A DNA stretch of 32,365 nucleotides from an uncultured Solobacterium sp. (lineage in GTDB: Bacteria > Bacillota_I > Bacilli_A > Erysipelotrichales > Erysipelotrichaceae). Position numbers and translations under genes: made by a program. The stretch's first letter is position 1; each line of letters opens with the position of its first letter. This document shows positions 8,602-17,655 of the stretch, piece after piece. The notes beneath the pieces are model-generated. The model had not been told where the DNA came from. It saw nothing but the letters and a program-made list of their open reading frames with translations, and did no database searches. The DNA lies in NCBI GenBank assembly GCA_946415785.1, contig CAMKTV010000012.1, forward strand, positions 1 through 32,365, read 5' to 3'.

Positions 8602-11423
8602 GTATCTATAATAATGAAGCTGACACACTTCCTAGATTGATTTGTAATAATCCATCACAAAACATTAAAGTAATTTCTGAACTTGAAAAGTGCTTTGAAA
8701 AATGTGAAACATTTTCTTTATCCATTGCATTTATAAGTGATTCTGGGTTGTCTGCTTTAAGACAAACATTATTAGATTTAAAAAGAATTGGTAAAAAGGG
8801 AAGAATTGTTACTTCAACATATTTGGGCTTTAATAATCCTAAAATGTTTAGACAATTAATGGAATTAGATAACATTGAAGTTCGTCTTTTTCCTTTTGAT
8901 GGTTTTCATCCAAAAGGTTATATTTTTCAATATAGTAATCAAGTTAAGATAATTATTGGAAGTTCAAATTTAACACAAAACGCTTTATCAAAAAACCAAG
9001 AATGGAATGTCAGCTTAACTTCTTTTAGTAATACAGAAATTATTGAAAGAATAATGAGCGAATTTGAAGATCAATGGAATATATCAGTACCTTTAACTAA
9101 CGAATGGATTGATAAATATGGGCTTAAATATGTCGAGCCAATTCCTAGAAGCGTTGTTAAGCCTGGTGACAAAGAAATAAAACCTAATTTGATGCAAGAA
9201 GAAGCATTAACTTCATTACAGAATTTACGTAATGAAGAGAAAGACCGAGCATTATTAATATCTGCTACAGGCACTGGTAAAACATTCTTGTCAGCATTTG
9301 ATGTTAAACAATTTAATGCAAAGAAGATGCTGTTTGTAGTACACAGAGAAAACATTGCACGTAAAGCGTTAGAATCTTTTAAATTAATCATGCCAGATAA
9401 AACGTACGGTATATTTACAGGCAATAGAAAAGAAGCGGAATGTGATTATATATTTTCTACTGTTCAAACAATTGGAAAATATGAATACTTAAATCTTTTT
9501 GATAAAGATGAGTTTGATTACATTGTTTTAGATGAAGTGCACCACGCTGGTGCACAAATGTATAACAATGTAATAGAGTATTTTAAGCCTAAATTTATGT
9601 TAGGTATGACTGCTACACCAGAAAGAACTGACAAAAAAGATATCTATTCATTATTCGATTACAATATTGCATACGAAATTAGATTACAACAAGCCATGGA
9701 ATATGATTTGTTATGCCCATTCCATTATTATGGTATTTCTGATTTAGAAGTTGATAATGAAGTACATGATGATTTTCATGATTTTACTCGTTTAAATCTT
9801 GAAGCTAAAGCTAATCACATTATTGAAGCAATTAATAGTTATCATTATTCAGGAAAGAAAGTGCATGGATTAATCTTTGTAAGCAGAAAAGAAGAAGCAA
9901 AACTATTATCAGACATCTTTAATGACAAAGGTTTTAAAACAGTTGCTTTAACTGGTGAAGATAGTGAAGAAACTAGAAGAGTTATGATTGACCGTCTTGA
10001 AAAAGAAGAAGGCGATGATGCGTTAGACTATATATTTACAGTTGATATCTTTAATGAAGGCGTTGATATCCCATCTATTAATCAAGTTGTTATGGTTAGG
10101 CCAACTGAATCAGCAATTATTTTTGTTCAACAATTAGGTAGAGGCTTAAGAAAGAGCGGAAACAAAGAATATGTAAATGTCATAGATATAATTGGCAACT
10201 ATGATAAGAACTTTTTGATTCCAATTGCTTTAAGTGGTGATAACACTTATAACAAAGACAATTACAGAAGATTTTTATCAGATAGCAATGTTGAAATCAG
10301 CGGAGCATCAACGATTAGCTTTGATACTATTTCTAAAGAAAGAATTTATAAAGCAATAGATACTGCTAACTTTTCAGAAATTAATCTAATTAAAGAGTCA
10401 TATCAACAATTAAAAATGAAACTAGGAAGAATTCCTTCGTTAATGGACTTTATTAAATACGGTTCTATTGATCCACTTAGAATCTTTGACAATAATAACT
10501 TAGGTTCTTATCACGTTTTCTTAAGCAAATATGATAAGGATTACAATGTTTCTTTGGATGAAATAGAAAAAGAATTTATTGAATATGTATCTAAAAAATT
10601 TGCAGCAGGAAAAAGAATACAAGAATTAGAAGCAATTAAACAATTAGTGAATTATAAAAACAGAATGTTTTATCATTTGAATAATTGCTTAATTGATAAC
10701 TACGGTTTTCCACTTGATAACAAATTAAAGAAAACTATCGTAAACGAATTAACATTAAACTTTTTAACAGGATCTGCCAAGGGAAGATATAGTAAAATAA
10801 ACTTTATCATTGAAGATGGTGATGATTATCATATTTCTCCTTTATTAGACAGATTATTAAATAATAAAGATTTCTATAATCAATTAATGGAAGTTGTAGA
10901 TTTAGGAATTTATAATTACTTAAGACAATATAGCAATAAATACCAAAATACAGATTTATGCTTATATAAGAAATATACATATGAAGATGTATGTAGATTA
11001 TTAAACTGGGAAAAAGCAGAAGTTGCATTAAATATTGGTGGATATAAATACGACAAATATTCAAACACTTTTCCAGTGTTTATTAATTATGAAAAAAAGG
11101 ATGTACAAGCATCAATTAATTATGAAGATGAATTTTTGGGTGAATCACATTTAATAGCCATTTCTAAAAGCAAAAGAACAATTGAATCTGATGATATGCA
11201 AACGATATTAAATTCAAAAAGAAATAATACAGCAATTCATTTGTTTGTAAGAAAGAATAAAGATGATGCAACATCAAAAGAATTCTATTATTTAGGAAGA
11301 ATATATCTTAATGGAGAAATGATTCCAATCAAAATGAAAGGAACCAATGATAATGCAGTAAAAATACCATACGAATTAGAAACATCTGTAAGAGAAGACA
11401 TATATAGATATATTACTGAGTAA
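8598..11423 (+). CDS. PLD-type nuclease + SF2 DEAD/DEAH helicase + DUF3427-like C-terminus
   Basis: HPKGY...GSSNLTQNAL (PLD HKD-like); SATGTGKT; VLDEVHHAG; GMTATPER; QQLGRGLRKS; C-terminal GGYKYDKYSNTFPVFINY. ATGA overlap with the NUDIX gene. Confidence 0.9.
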   Translation: MSIYNNEADTLPRLICNNPSQNIKVISELEKCFEKCETFSLSIAFISDSGLSALRQTLLDLKRIGKKGRIVTSTYLGFNNPKMFRQLMELDNIEVRLFPFDGFHPKGYIFQYSNQVKIIIGSSNLTQNALSKNQEWNVSLTSFSNTEIIERIMSEFEDQWNISVPLTNEWIDKYGLKYVEPIPRSVVKPGDKEIKPNLMQEEALTSLQNLRNEEKDRALLISATGTGKTFLSAFDVKQFNAKKMLFVVHRENIARKALESFKLIMPDKTYGIFTGNRKEAECDYIFSTVQTIGKYEYLNLFDKDEFDYIVLDEVHHAGAQMYNNVIEYFKPKFMLGMTATPERTDKKDIYSLFDYNIAYEIRLQQAMEYDLLCPFHYYGISDLEVDNEVHDDFHDFTRLNLEAKANHIIEAINSYHYSGKKVHGLIFVSRKEEAKLLSDIFNDKGFKTVALTGEDSEETRRVMIDRLEKEEGDDALDYIFTVDIFNEGVDIPSINQVVMVRPTESAIIFVQQLGRGLRKSGNKEYVNVIDIIGNYDKNFLIPIALSGDNTYNKDNYRRFLSDSNVEISGASTISFDTISKERIYKAIDTANFSEINLIKESYQQLKMKLGRIPSLMDFIKYGSIDPLRIFDNNNLGSYHVFLSKYDKDYNVSLDEIEKEFIEYVSKKFAAGKRIQELEAIKQLVNYKNRMFYHLNNCLIDNYGFPLDNKLKKTIVNELTLNFLTGSAKGRYSKINFIIEDGDDYHISPLLDRLLNNKDFYNQLMEVVDLGIYNYLRQYSNKYQNTDLCLYKKYTYEDVCRLLNWEKAEVALNIGGYKYDKYSNTFPVFINYEKKDVQASINYEDEFLGESHLIAISKSKRTIESDDMQTILNSKRNNTAIHLFVRKNKDDATSKEFYYLGRIYLNGEMIPIKMKGTNDNAVKIPYELETSVREDIYRYITE

Positions 11424-11445
11424 AAGAAATTGAAAGAAGCCTTTT

Positions 11446-11547
11446 ATGAAGTTTGATGATTTGTATTTGAATGCAAACTCGTATCTACTATTGAATGGAA
11501 ATATAAAGCTATCCTATGTTATGAACGTTTTTAACGATCATTATTAA
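11446..11547 (+). CDS. Small ORF, 33 aa, unknown
   Basis: MKFDDLYLNANSYLLLNGNIKLSYVMNVFNDHY*; below the supplied ORF cutoff; weak SD. Confidence 0.25.
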   Translation: MKFDDLYLNANSYLLLNGNIKLSYVMNVFNDHY

Positions 11548-11559
11548 AGAGCATATAGT
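11531..11559 (+). promoter_or_regulatory. Putative promoter of the helicase-nuclease fusion gene
   Basis: TTAACG (11531-11536), 17 bp, TATAGT (11554-11559), 6 nt to ATG 11566; no SD. Confidence 0.45.
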
Positions 11560-11565
11560 ATTAAA

Positions 11566-14427
11566 ATGTTTAAGTATGAGATAATATCCTTAGTTAATAC
11601 TAAAAATGTTATGTTACCAATTAAGAAAAGAAAAAACGCAAAAAAAGACATTGAACTGTCTAAGGAACAACAATATTTTATTGAAAAGGCTCTAGAAGGA
11701 AACAACATATTGGTTGATGCTTGCATTGGCTCTGGTAAGACAACTTCCATTCAGAAACTTTGTGATGAACTAACAGACAAAAGTGTTCTATATTTGACTT
11801 ATAACAAGCTATTAAAAATCGATGCTAAATCCAAGATAAAAAACAAAAACGTTATGGTAACAAATTATCATGGTTTTGCCTCGTGGATTTTGTTTAAAAA
11901 CAATATATCTTTTGGTTATTCAGATTCGGTAACTGTCTTTGTAGAAAAAAAGCTGCCTATTCCAAGGTACGATGTTTTGATAATAGATGAGTATCAGGAT
12001 ATAGAGACTGAATTGGCAGAAATGCTTGAATATATTAAAGAAAATAATCCTGGTATACAAATAATTGCTGTTGGTGACATGGAGCAGAAAATCTATGATA
12101 AAACCACACTTAATGTAATGGAGTTTATAAAGCCTTTTTTAGGAGAGTATCTAGAAATAGAATTTACTAAGTGTTTTAGGATCTCAGCCGAACTGGCAGA
12201 GATGCTCGGTAGAATCTGGAACAAGAATATTGATGGGGCCAATGAGAATTGCGAAGTGGTAGAAATGACAACAGAAGATGTTGTTGAATATTTAAAAGAT
12301 AAGAAACCTTGTGATATATTATGTCTCGGTTCCAGAAGTGGTGGAATGACTTCTCTGCTAAACAAATTGGAAGAAGAACAACCTGATATTTTTAATAAGA
12401 AAAGCGTGTATGCTTCTATTAGAACACAAGAAGGCGGCGCTACCCAACCAAATAAGAATAGTGCTGTATTCACAACATTTGATGCATGTAAAGGTATGGA
12501 AAAGCCGATTTGTATTATTTATGACTGGACATATGATTATTGGCAAACACGTTTACATAAACCAGACACATCTTATGAAATATTAAGAAATATTTTCTGT
12601 GTTGCAGCTTCAAGAGGAAAAGACAAAATAATATTCGTTGTTGATAATAACGATATGCTTCTGACAGAAGAAGATCTGTTGGAACCAGGGGATAATGGAA
12701 AAAGCAACGATGTTTTAATGATAGATTCAATGTTTGATTTCAAATACAAAGAAGACATTGATGAGGCATATAAATGCTTGAATATCAAAAGAATAGATAT
12801 TCCTTTGGAAAAAACTGGTGAACTGGCAATTAGAGATAAAGATGAACTGATAGATCTGTTGCCATGCATAGGTATTTACCAGAAAGCAGTATATTTTGAA
12901 AAGTATAAAATTGATGATCAAATAAAAATATTTCTTAATGCTAATCCGGATTATAAACATTTATATGATGGTGATGTCAAAAAAACAGGACTGGATGAAA
13001 AAATATTGTTTCTTGTATCTTTAATGACTCGTCATAACAGATATAGAACGCAGGTTAGACTGCCGCTTGTTTCATACGAAGAAAGACAAAAACTGACCGA
13101 AAGGTTATCTGTGGTTCCTAAAGATGCAAATGTCCAATTGGATGCAGAAATCATTGTGAACGATGAAAAAGGGAATCAGAAGCTTTCACTCGTAGGGCTA
13201 GGAGACTGTGTTCTAGACGAATGCTATTATTCAATCAAATATCTGTATTCGATTTCTAATGTAGATTTTTTAGTGTGTGCATGTTATAGTTTAGCACTTG
13301 ATACTGAAAAAGGAATTCTATGGAATATTCACGATAATTCTCAATATGAAATCTCAATTACTAATAAAAAGATTTTTATGGATAAAGTTGTTAATGCTAT
13401 AACTAAAGGAAAAATGAAGAGTGTTTCTAGCATGCGACTAGATGGCGTAACAAAATTTGCAGTTATAGATACAGAAACTAATTATGATGACGAAGTAATA
13501 TCTATTGGTGTTGTTGTGGCCGAAGTTAAGGAAGACAAATCAGAATTTGAAGCAATCGACAAAAGATATTACATTATTACTCCAGAATGTCTAAAACTGG
13601 CTATGTTCTCTAGTCAATTGGAACATAAAAAAGTAGAGACTCATTTAAAATCAAATAGAAAAGATGTTTTGAAGGATATTGCTACGTTCTTGCAGGATTA
13701 CGGCATAGAAAACATATTCGCATATAACGCTTCTTTCGATTATCACCACTTGCCTGAACTGAAGAATATGTGCTGGTACGATATCATGGGTGTAGCAGCA
13801 TACAAACAATATAATTACTCTATTAAAAAAAGAGAAGCAACATGCTCAACTGGTCGTTTGCTTACAAACTATGGAGTTGAACCTATATTGAATAGATTGC
13901 TAGCATGTTCTACTAATGTAAAAAAGCATTATTACGAAATTCACAACGCATTAACTGATGCCATAGATGAACTTCATGTTATGCAAATGTTAGATCTACC
14001 GTTATATGTATATAACATCGCGATCATCAACGAAGATAAGCCGAATCATGATGAATTGTTAAGAATTAATTCAATTCAAAAACAGGTTGATTCAAAAAGA
14101 CTATTACAAGCTTCAAAAGAAAAGAAGAATAAAGAAAAAAAGTTAAAAAACAGAATAAAAGAGACATATATTGCTTGGGAACCAGTTTTGGTGAATAAAT
14201 ATAGCATAACCAATAAATTTGGCGCAAAAGGATTTATAGTTTTTCTAGCAGAAATAAACAAGAAAGAGAATAAACATTCTGTTTATGTTTCATTTTTAAA
14301 AAACTACGAGATACTCTATTCGCAGTATTTTGAAAAAGAACAAGGTATTATTGAAATACAAATTTATGATGATGAATCGTATAAGAGCATGATAAAAAAG
14401 ATATTCTTAAAAACTTCAAAAAAATAA
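11566..14427 (+). CDS. UvrD/Rep-type SF1 helicase fused to a PD-(D/E)XK-like region and a C-terminal DEDDh 3'-5' exonuclease
   Basis: ACIGSGKTT, LIIDEYQD, GDMEQKIYD, CFRIS, CKGME, VAASRGKDK (SF1 motifs); GDCVLDECYYSIKYL...CYSLALDTEKGILWN (PD-(D/E)XK-like); VIDTET, AYNASFDYHHL, HNALTDAIDE (DEDDh). Confidence 0.88.
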   Translation: MFKYEIISLVNTKNVMLPIKKRKNAKKDIELSKEQQYFIEKALEGNNILVDACIGSGKTTSIQKLCDELTDKSVLYLTYNKLLKIDAKSKIKNKNVMVTNYHGFASWILFKNNISFGYSDSVTVFVEKKLPIPRYDVLIIDEYQDIETELAEMLEYIKENNPGIQIIAVGDMEQKIYDKTTLNVMEFIKPFLGEYLEIEFTKCFRISAELAEMLGRIWNKNIDGANENCEVVEMTTEDVVEYLKDKKPCDILCLGSRSGGMTSLLNKLEEEQPDIFNKKSVYASIRTQEGGATQPNKNSAVFTTFDACKGMEKPICIIYDWTYDYWQTRLHKPDTSYEILRNIFCVAASRGKDKIIFVVDNNDMLLTEEDLLEPGDNGKSNDVLMIDSMFDFKYKEDIDEAYKCLNIKRIDIPLEKTGELAIRDKDELIDLLPCIGIYQKAVYFEKYKIDDQIKIFLNANPDYKHLYDGDVKKTGLDEKILFLVSLMTRHNRYRTQVRLPLVSYEERQKLTERLSVVPKDANVQLDAEIIVNDEKGNQKLSLVGLGDCVLDECYYSIKYLYSISNVDFLVCACYSLALDTEKGILWNIHDNSQYEISITNKKIFMDKVVNAITKGKMKSVSSMRLDGVTKFAVIDTETNYDDEVISIGVVVAEVKEDKSEFEAIDKRYYIITPECLKLAMFSSQLEHKKVETHLKSNRKDVLKDIATFLQDYGIENIFAYNASFDYHHLPELKNMCWYDIMGVAAYKQYNYSIKKREATCSTGRLLTNYGVEPILNRLLACSTNVKKHYYEIHNALTDAIDELHVMQMLDLPLYVYNIAIINEDKPNHDELLRINSIQKQVDSKRLLQASKEKKNKEKKLKNRIKETYIAWEPVLVNKYSITNKFGAKGFIVFLAEINKKENKHSVYVSFLKNYEILYSQYFEKEQGIIEIQIYDDESYKSMIKKIFLKTSKK

Positions 14428-14627
14428 TCAAGCACATGGTTTTAGTTTTAAAGATTTGAGAAACATGTAGATGGAGGCTACTTATATATCCGAAATAAAA
14501 TGGACATCAACGTCTCAACAAAAAAGAATAATAAATAGCATCAACTATGAATGAAATTATACTTTCTTTGTTCTTTTTATCATCTAGTTTTGTATGAGAT
14601 AATATGTTTATCTTTGTTAGTTTGTTT

Positions 14628-15776
14628 ATGAAAGTTTGGAATATTAAAAAAATCACTATTATCATACTGCTTGTTTTAAGTTTATTTGGTTGTCGTACTA
14701 GAGAAGACAACCATTTAATCTACATCATCAGTGATACTCACTATATGTCTGATTATTTAGTTGATCCTAATAATAAACTTTATACTAAGAAATATTTAAC
14801 TCCTGATTGTAGGAACCAAGAAGATGAAGATATCTTAATAGATGCTTTAATAGATGATATTAATAATAGTCATGTTGATTTAGTAGTATTTACTGGTGAT
14901 CTTTCTTTTCATGGAGCTTTAATTAGTTTAGAAGAATTTAAGAAAAAAATTGATAATATTAATACTCAAGTATTAGTAATACCAGGTAATCATGATTTAT
15001 ATATTCAAAATACTTATTCTTTTATTAACGATATAGATCACAAAGTAGATAATGTGGATAATGAATCTTTTAAGGAATTATTTAAGGATAATGGCTATGA
15101 TTCTTTATACCAAGATAAAGATAGCTTATCTTATGCCTATATATTAAATGATGAAATAATGTGTCTAATGTTAGATACAACTAAATGTCGATATAATGAT
15201 GCGAATAATGCTAATCTGGCAGGAGGTTATTTAAATAATAATACTCTTAATTGGATAGAAGAAATGCTTAAATATGCCAAAGAGAATGATTTAAGAGTTA
15301 TTTCTTTTAGTCATCATAACTTATTAATGCATAATGAATTATTTAATACTGGTTATGTAATTGATAATGCGGAGGCATTAGTTAATTTATATAAACAATA
15401 TGATGTGAAATTAAATCTATCAGGACATATGCATATTCAACATATTAAAGAAGAAGATGGAATTGTTGATATAGCTAATGAATCATATCTTATATATGGT
15501 AATAGATATGGCATATTAAATATAAGTGATAATGAGATTAAATATGAATCTAAACAAATAAAGATAGATGATATACAAGATAATTCTTTAAATTGTTTTA
15601 AGACTTTTAATTCTTTTAATAATGAAGATATTGGTATATTTATGGCTCATTATTTTGATGGAGATTATAAATATATCAAAGAGAATTATCCAAAATATAA
15701 TGCTGATGATAGCTATTATAATTATTTATTTAATAACTTAGAAGACAGAGATCAGCATTCTATAGTAATCAGATAG
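14628..15776 (+). CDS. Metallophosphoesterase, predicted lipoprotein
   Basis: Signal peptide with lipobox LSLFGC; ISDTHYMSD, FTGDLSFHG, PGNHDLY, SHHN, SGHMHIQH. Start chosen at internal ATG 14628 (track gives 14604). Confidence 0.85.
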   Translation: MKVWNIKKITIIILLVLSLFGCRTREDNHLIYIISDTHYMSDYLVDPNNKLYTKKYLTPDCRNQEDEDILIDALIDDINNSHVDLVVFTGDLSFHGALISLEEFKKKIDNINTQVLVIPGNHDLYIQNTYSFINDIDHKVDNVDNESFKELFKDNGYDSLYQDKDSLSYAYILNDEIMCLMLDTTKCRYNDANNANLAGGYLNNNTLNWIEEMLKYAKENDLRVISFSHHNLLMHNELFNTGYVIDNAEALVNLYKQYDVKLNLSGHMHIQHIKEEDGIVDIANESYLIYGNRYGILNISDNEIKYESKQIKIDDIQDNSLNCFKTFNSFNNEDIGIFMAHYFDGDYKYIKENYPKYNADDSYYNYLFNNLEDRDQHSIVIR

Positions 15777-15945
15777 TAAGGCTAATAGCTGTTATTAAAT
15801 ATTCTTTTGACATTTAGCACTTGTTTATCAGAATAAATGTAGGATTTTTTATATGTCAAATGTAATAAAGAAATATGAGAAGATTATTTCTGAATTATAA
15901 GAGTTTATGGAAGCCTTAATTGATAACTAAACTTATATTTATGTA

Positions 15946-15974
15946 TTGTAAAATTAACATTATATTGTTAAAAT
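15946..15974 (+). promoter_or_regulatory. Promoter with embedded inverted-repeat operator for the TA pair
   Basis: TTGTAA (15946-15951), 17 bp, TAAAAT (15969-15974); IR TTAACA-N6-TGTTAA at 15954-15971. Confidence 0.55.
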
Positions 15975-15999
15975 AAATTTACATAAGGAGGATAAGATA

Positions 16000-16683
16000 A
16001 TGAGTGTTTCTGATAACATTATTTCTTTACGTAAGAAATTCAATTATTCTCAACAGGAAATAGCAGATAAACTTGGTATAACAAGACAGACTTATATAAA
16101 AATTGAAAAAAATGATAGTGAGCCTACTGTTAAAGAACTTAATGAACTGGCTAATATTTATGGAATACCAGTAGAAGAATTCTTTTATGGTGTTCAAAAT
16201 ATAGAAAAATTTAAACAGATGTATTTATATATTCTTTCTAAATTCAAAAAAAGTGGCTTACCTAAAACAAAACTGGCTAAATTATTATATTTCGCTGATT
16301 TCAGACATTTTTATAATACTTTAGAATCTATGTCTGGTGTTTTATATAGATGTAAAGATTATGGACCTTTAGCTGATCCTTTTTTAGAATTAACTGAAGA
16401 TTTAGCTCAATCAGGTAACATTCAGGTTGAATGTCTTTCAGGAGGAGCTAATATGATTACTATTAAGACATCAACTTTTAATAATAATTATGATTTATTA
16501 TCTAAAGAAGAATTAAAAGAAATAGATGATATTTGTGAAAAATGGAAAAATATAGATACTAAACAGATGGTAAGTTATACTCATCAGCAAAAGCCTTGGA
16601 TGGCATGTAGAAAAGGCGAAATAATCCCGTATGAATTAATACTTCAAGAAGATCCAGATCATGTTGATACACCAATTACCTAA
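16000..16683 (+). CDS. XRE HTH + Panacea (SocA/DUF4065) domain antitoxin
   Basis: HTH IADKLGITRQTYIKIEKNDSEPTVKELNELANIY; Panacea-like LPKTKLAKLLYFADFRHFYNTLESMSGVLYRCKDYGPLADPF; SD aaggagg. Confidence 0.85.
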   Translation: MSVSDNIISLRKKFNYSQQEIADKLGITRQTYIKIEKNDSEPTVKELNELANIYGIPVEEFFYGVQNIEKFKQMYLYILSKFKKSGLPKTKLAKLLYFADFRHFYNTLESMSGVLYRCKDYGPLADPFLELTEDLAQSGNIQVECLSGGANMITIKTSTFNNNYDLLSKEELKEIDDICEKWKNIDTKQMVSYTHQQKPWMACRKGEIIPYELILQEDPDHVDTPIT

Positions 16684-17107
16684 GAATAATGAATTGCTTT
16701 CGGTAATTTTTACCGACTATTCTAAACATCATTATTTAAAAAACTTTGAAAAAAGATATAAAGGCAAACAATGGGATTCTACAAAAAAGTCTATTATTGA
16801 AGACTTAAGCCGTTTAAGAGTAGAAAACAATACTACTCAATTATCATCACAAATTGATGAATTGAAATATGATGATCAAGAATATCTGGCTAAATATGAC
16901 TTTAAAGTAGCTTTAACTAAAGAATCTACAAAATCATCTGGTAATAGATGCATATTATATATAAACAATAAAACAGATACTATTAAAATATTATTAATCT
17001 ATAACAAAAAAGATCTTCCAAAGAATAAAGATGAAACTAAATTCATCATGGATGAAATAGAGAATAATTTTGAATCAGAAATAAAAAGATTGATTAAAAA
17101 TATATGA
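16661..17107 (+). CDS. Candidate toxin of the Panacea TA pair, RelE/ParE-like
   Basis: 23-nt overlap with the antitoxin gene; RelE-like pattern KYDFKVALTKESTKSSGNRCILYINNKTDTIKILLIYNKKD. Confidence 0.55.
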   Translation: MLIHQLPKNNELLSVIFTDYSKHHYLKNFEKRYKGKQWDSTKKSIIEDLSRLRVENNTTQLSSQIDELKYDDQEYLAKYDFKVALTKESTKSSGNRCILYINNKTDTIKILLIYNKKDLPKNKDETKFIMDEIENNFESEIKRLIKNI

Positions 17108-17116
17108 TTTCTAGCC

Positions 17117-17147
17117 CCTGTAAAAGTGTTAACTTTGCAGGTTTTTA
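17117..17147 (+). terminator. Rho-independent-type terminator after the TA pair
   Basis: cctgtaaaag-tgttaa-ctttgcagg followed by ttttt (one bulge, one G-T). Confidence 0.6.
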
Positions 17148-17186
17148 TATGTTTATTTATTATAAAAAACATTTAGCACTTGTGCA

Positions 17187-17519
17187 ATGGTGCGTATAAA
17201 TCATAGATATGCTGATATGATTACAAAAGAAACGATATCTGCCAATGATTTAGAAAGAATTACTATTAAAAATAAATTAAAAGGTAAACAAAAAAAGATT
17301 TACGAGCTTATCGCAAGAAACCCTGGACTAACCAAAAGTGAATTGCGCCAACTGTCGAACATAGATGAACAAGAGTTTAAAAACGCTTCGGATGCTCTTA
17401 AAGCAAAAAGCCTTGTTTATTCTGAAGGAAGTGGCAACAAAAATCAACAGTGTTTTACAAAAAATCCGCAAAAAACTACTAAAGCTATGTTAAATTGCTC
17501 ACATATAAGGATACATTGA
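17187..17519 (+). pseudogene. Winged-helix-like fragment, unknown parent
   Basis: KGKQKKIYELIARNPGLTKSELRQLSNIDEQEFKNASDALKAKSLVYSEG is wHTH-like; ends of ORF do not resemble a complete protein. Confidence 0.35.
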
Positions 17520-17628
17520 GTTAATCTGTAAATGGTATATAGAACTAACACTTTAATATGTGAGGGAGACATTTTGGTGACTTATATGGTTTTAGTTGAT
17601 AAATGATATATACATTAAGATAAAATGG

Positions 17629-17655
17629 TTTGAGGTTCCAATTTGGAACCTCAAA
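17629..17655. repeat. 27-bp perfect palindrome
   Basis: TTTGAGGTTCCAA-T-TTGGAACCTCAAA. Confidence 0.95.

Noticed and set aside
12093-12960. Cluster of minus-strand ORFs (12093-12473, 12358-12546, 12515-12730, 12573-12869, 12727-12960)
   Set aside because: Antisense shadows of the helicase-exonuclease CDS, low complexity, no start signals.
14439-14480. GTTTTAGTTTTAAAGATTTGAGAAAC resembling the start of a type II CRISPR repeat
   Set aside because: Occurs once; no repeat-spacer periodicity and no cas genes in the window.
14471-14554. 27-aa ORF MEATYISEIKWTSTSQQKRIINSINYE
   Set aside because: No convincing SD, promoter or recognisable similarity; too short to support.
15853-15930. Short frame MSNVIKKYEKIISEL* continuing EFMEALIDN after the stop
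   Set aside because: Could be a small relic, but too short to identify.
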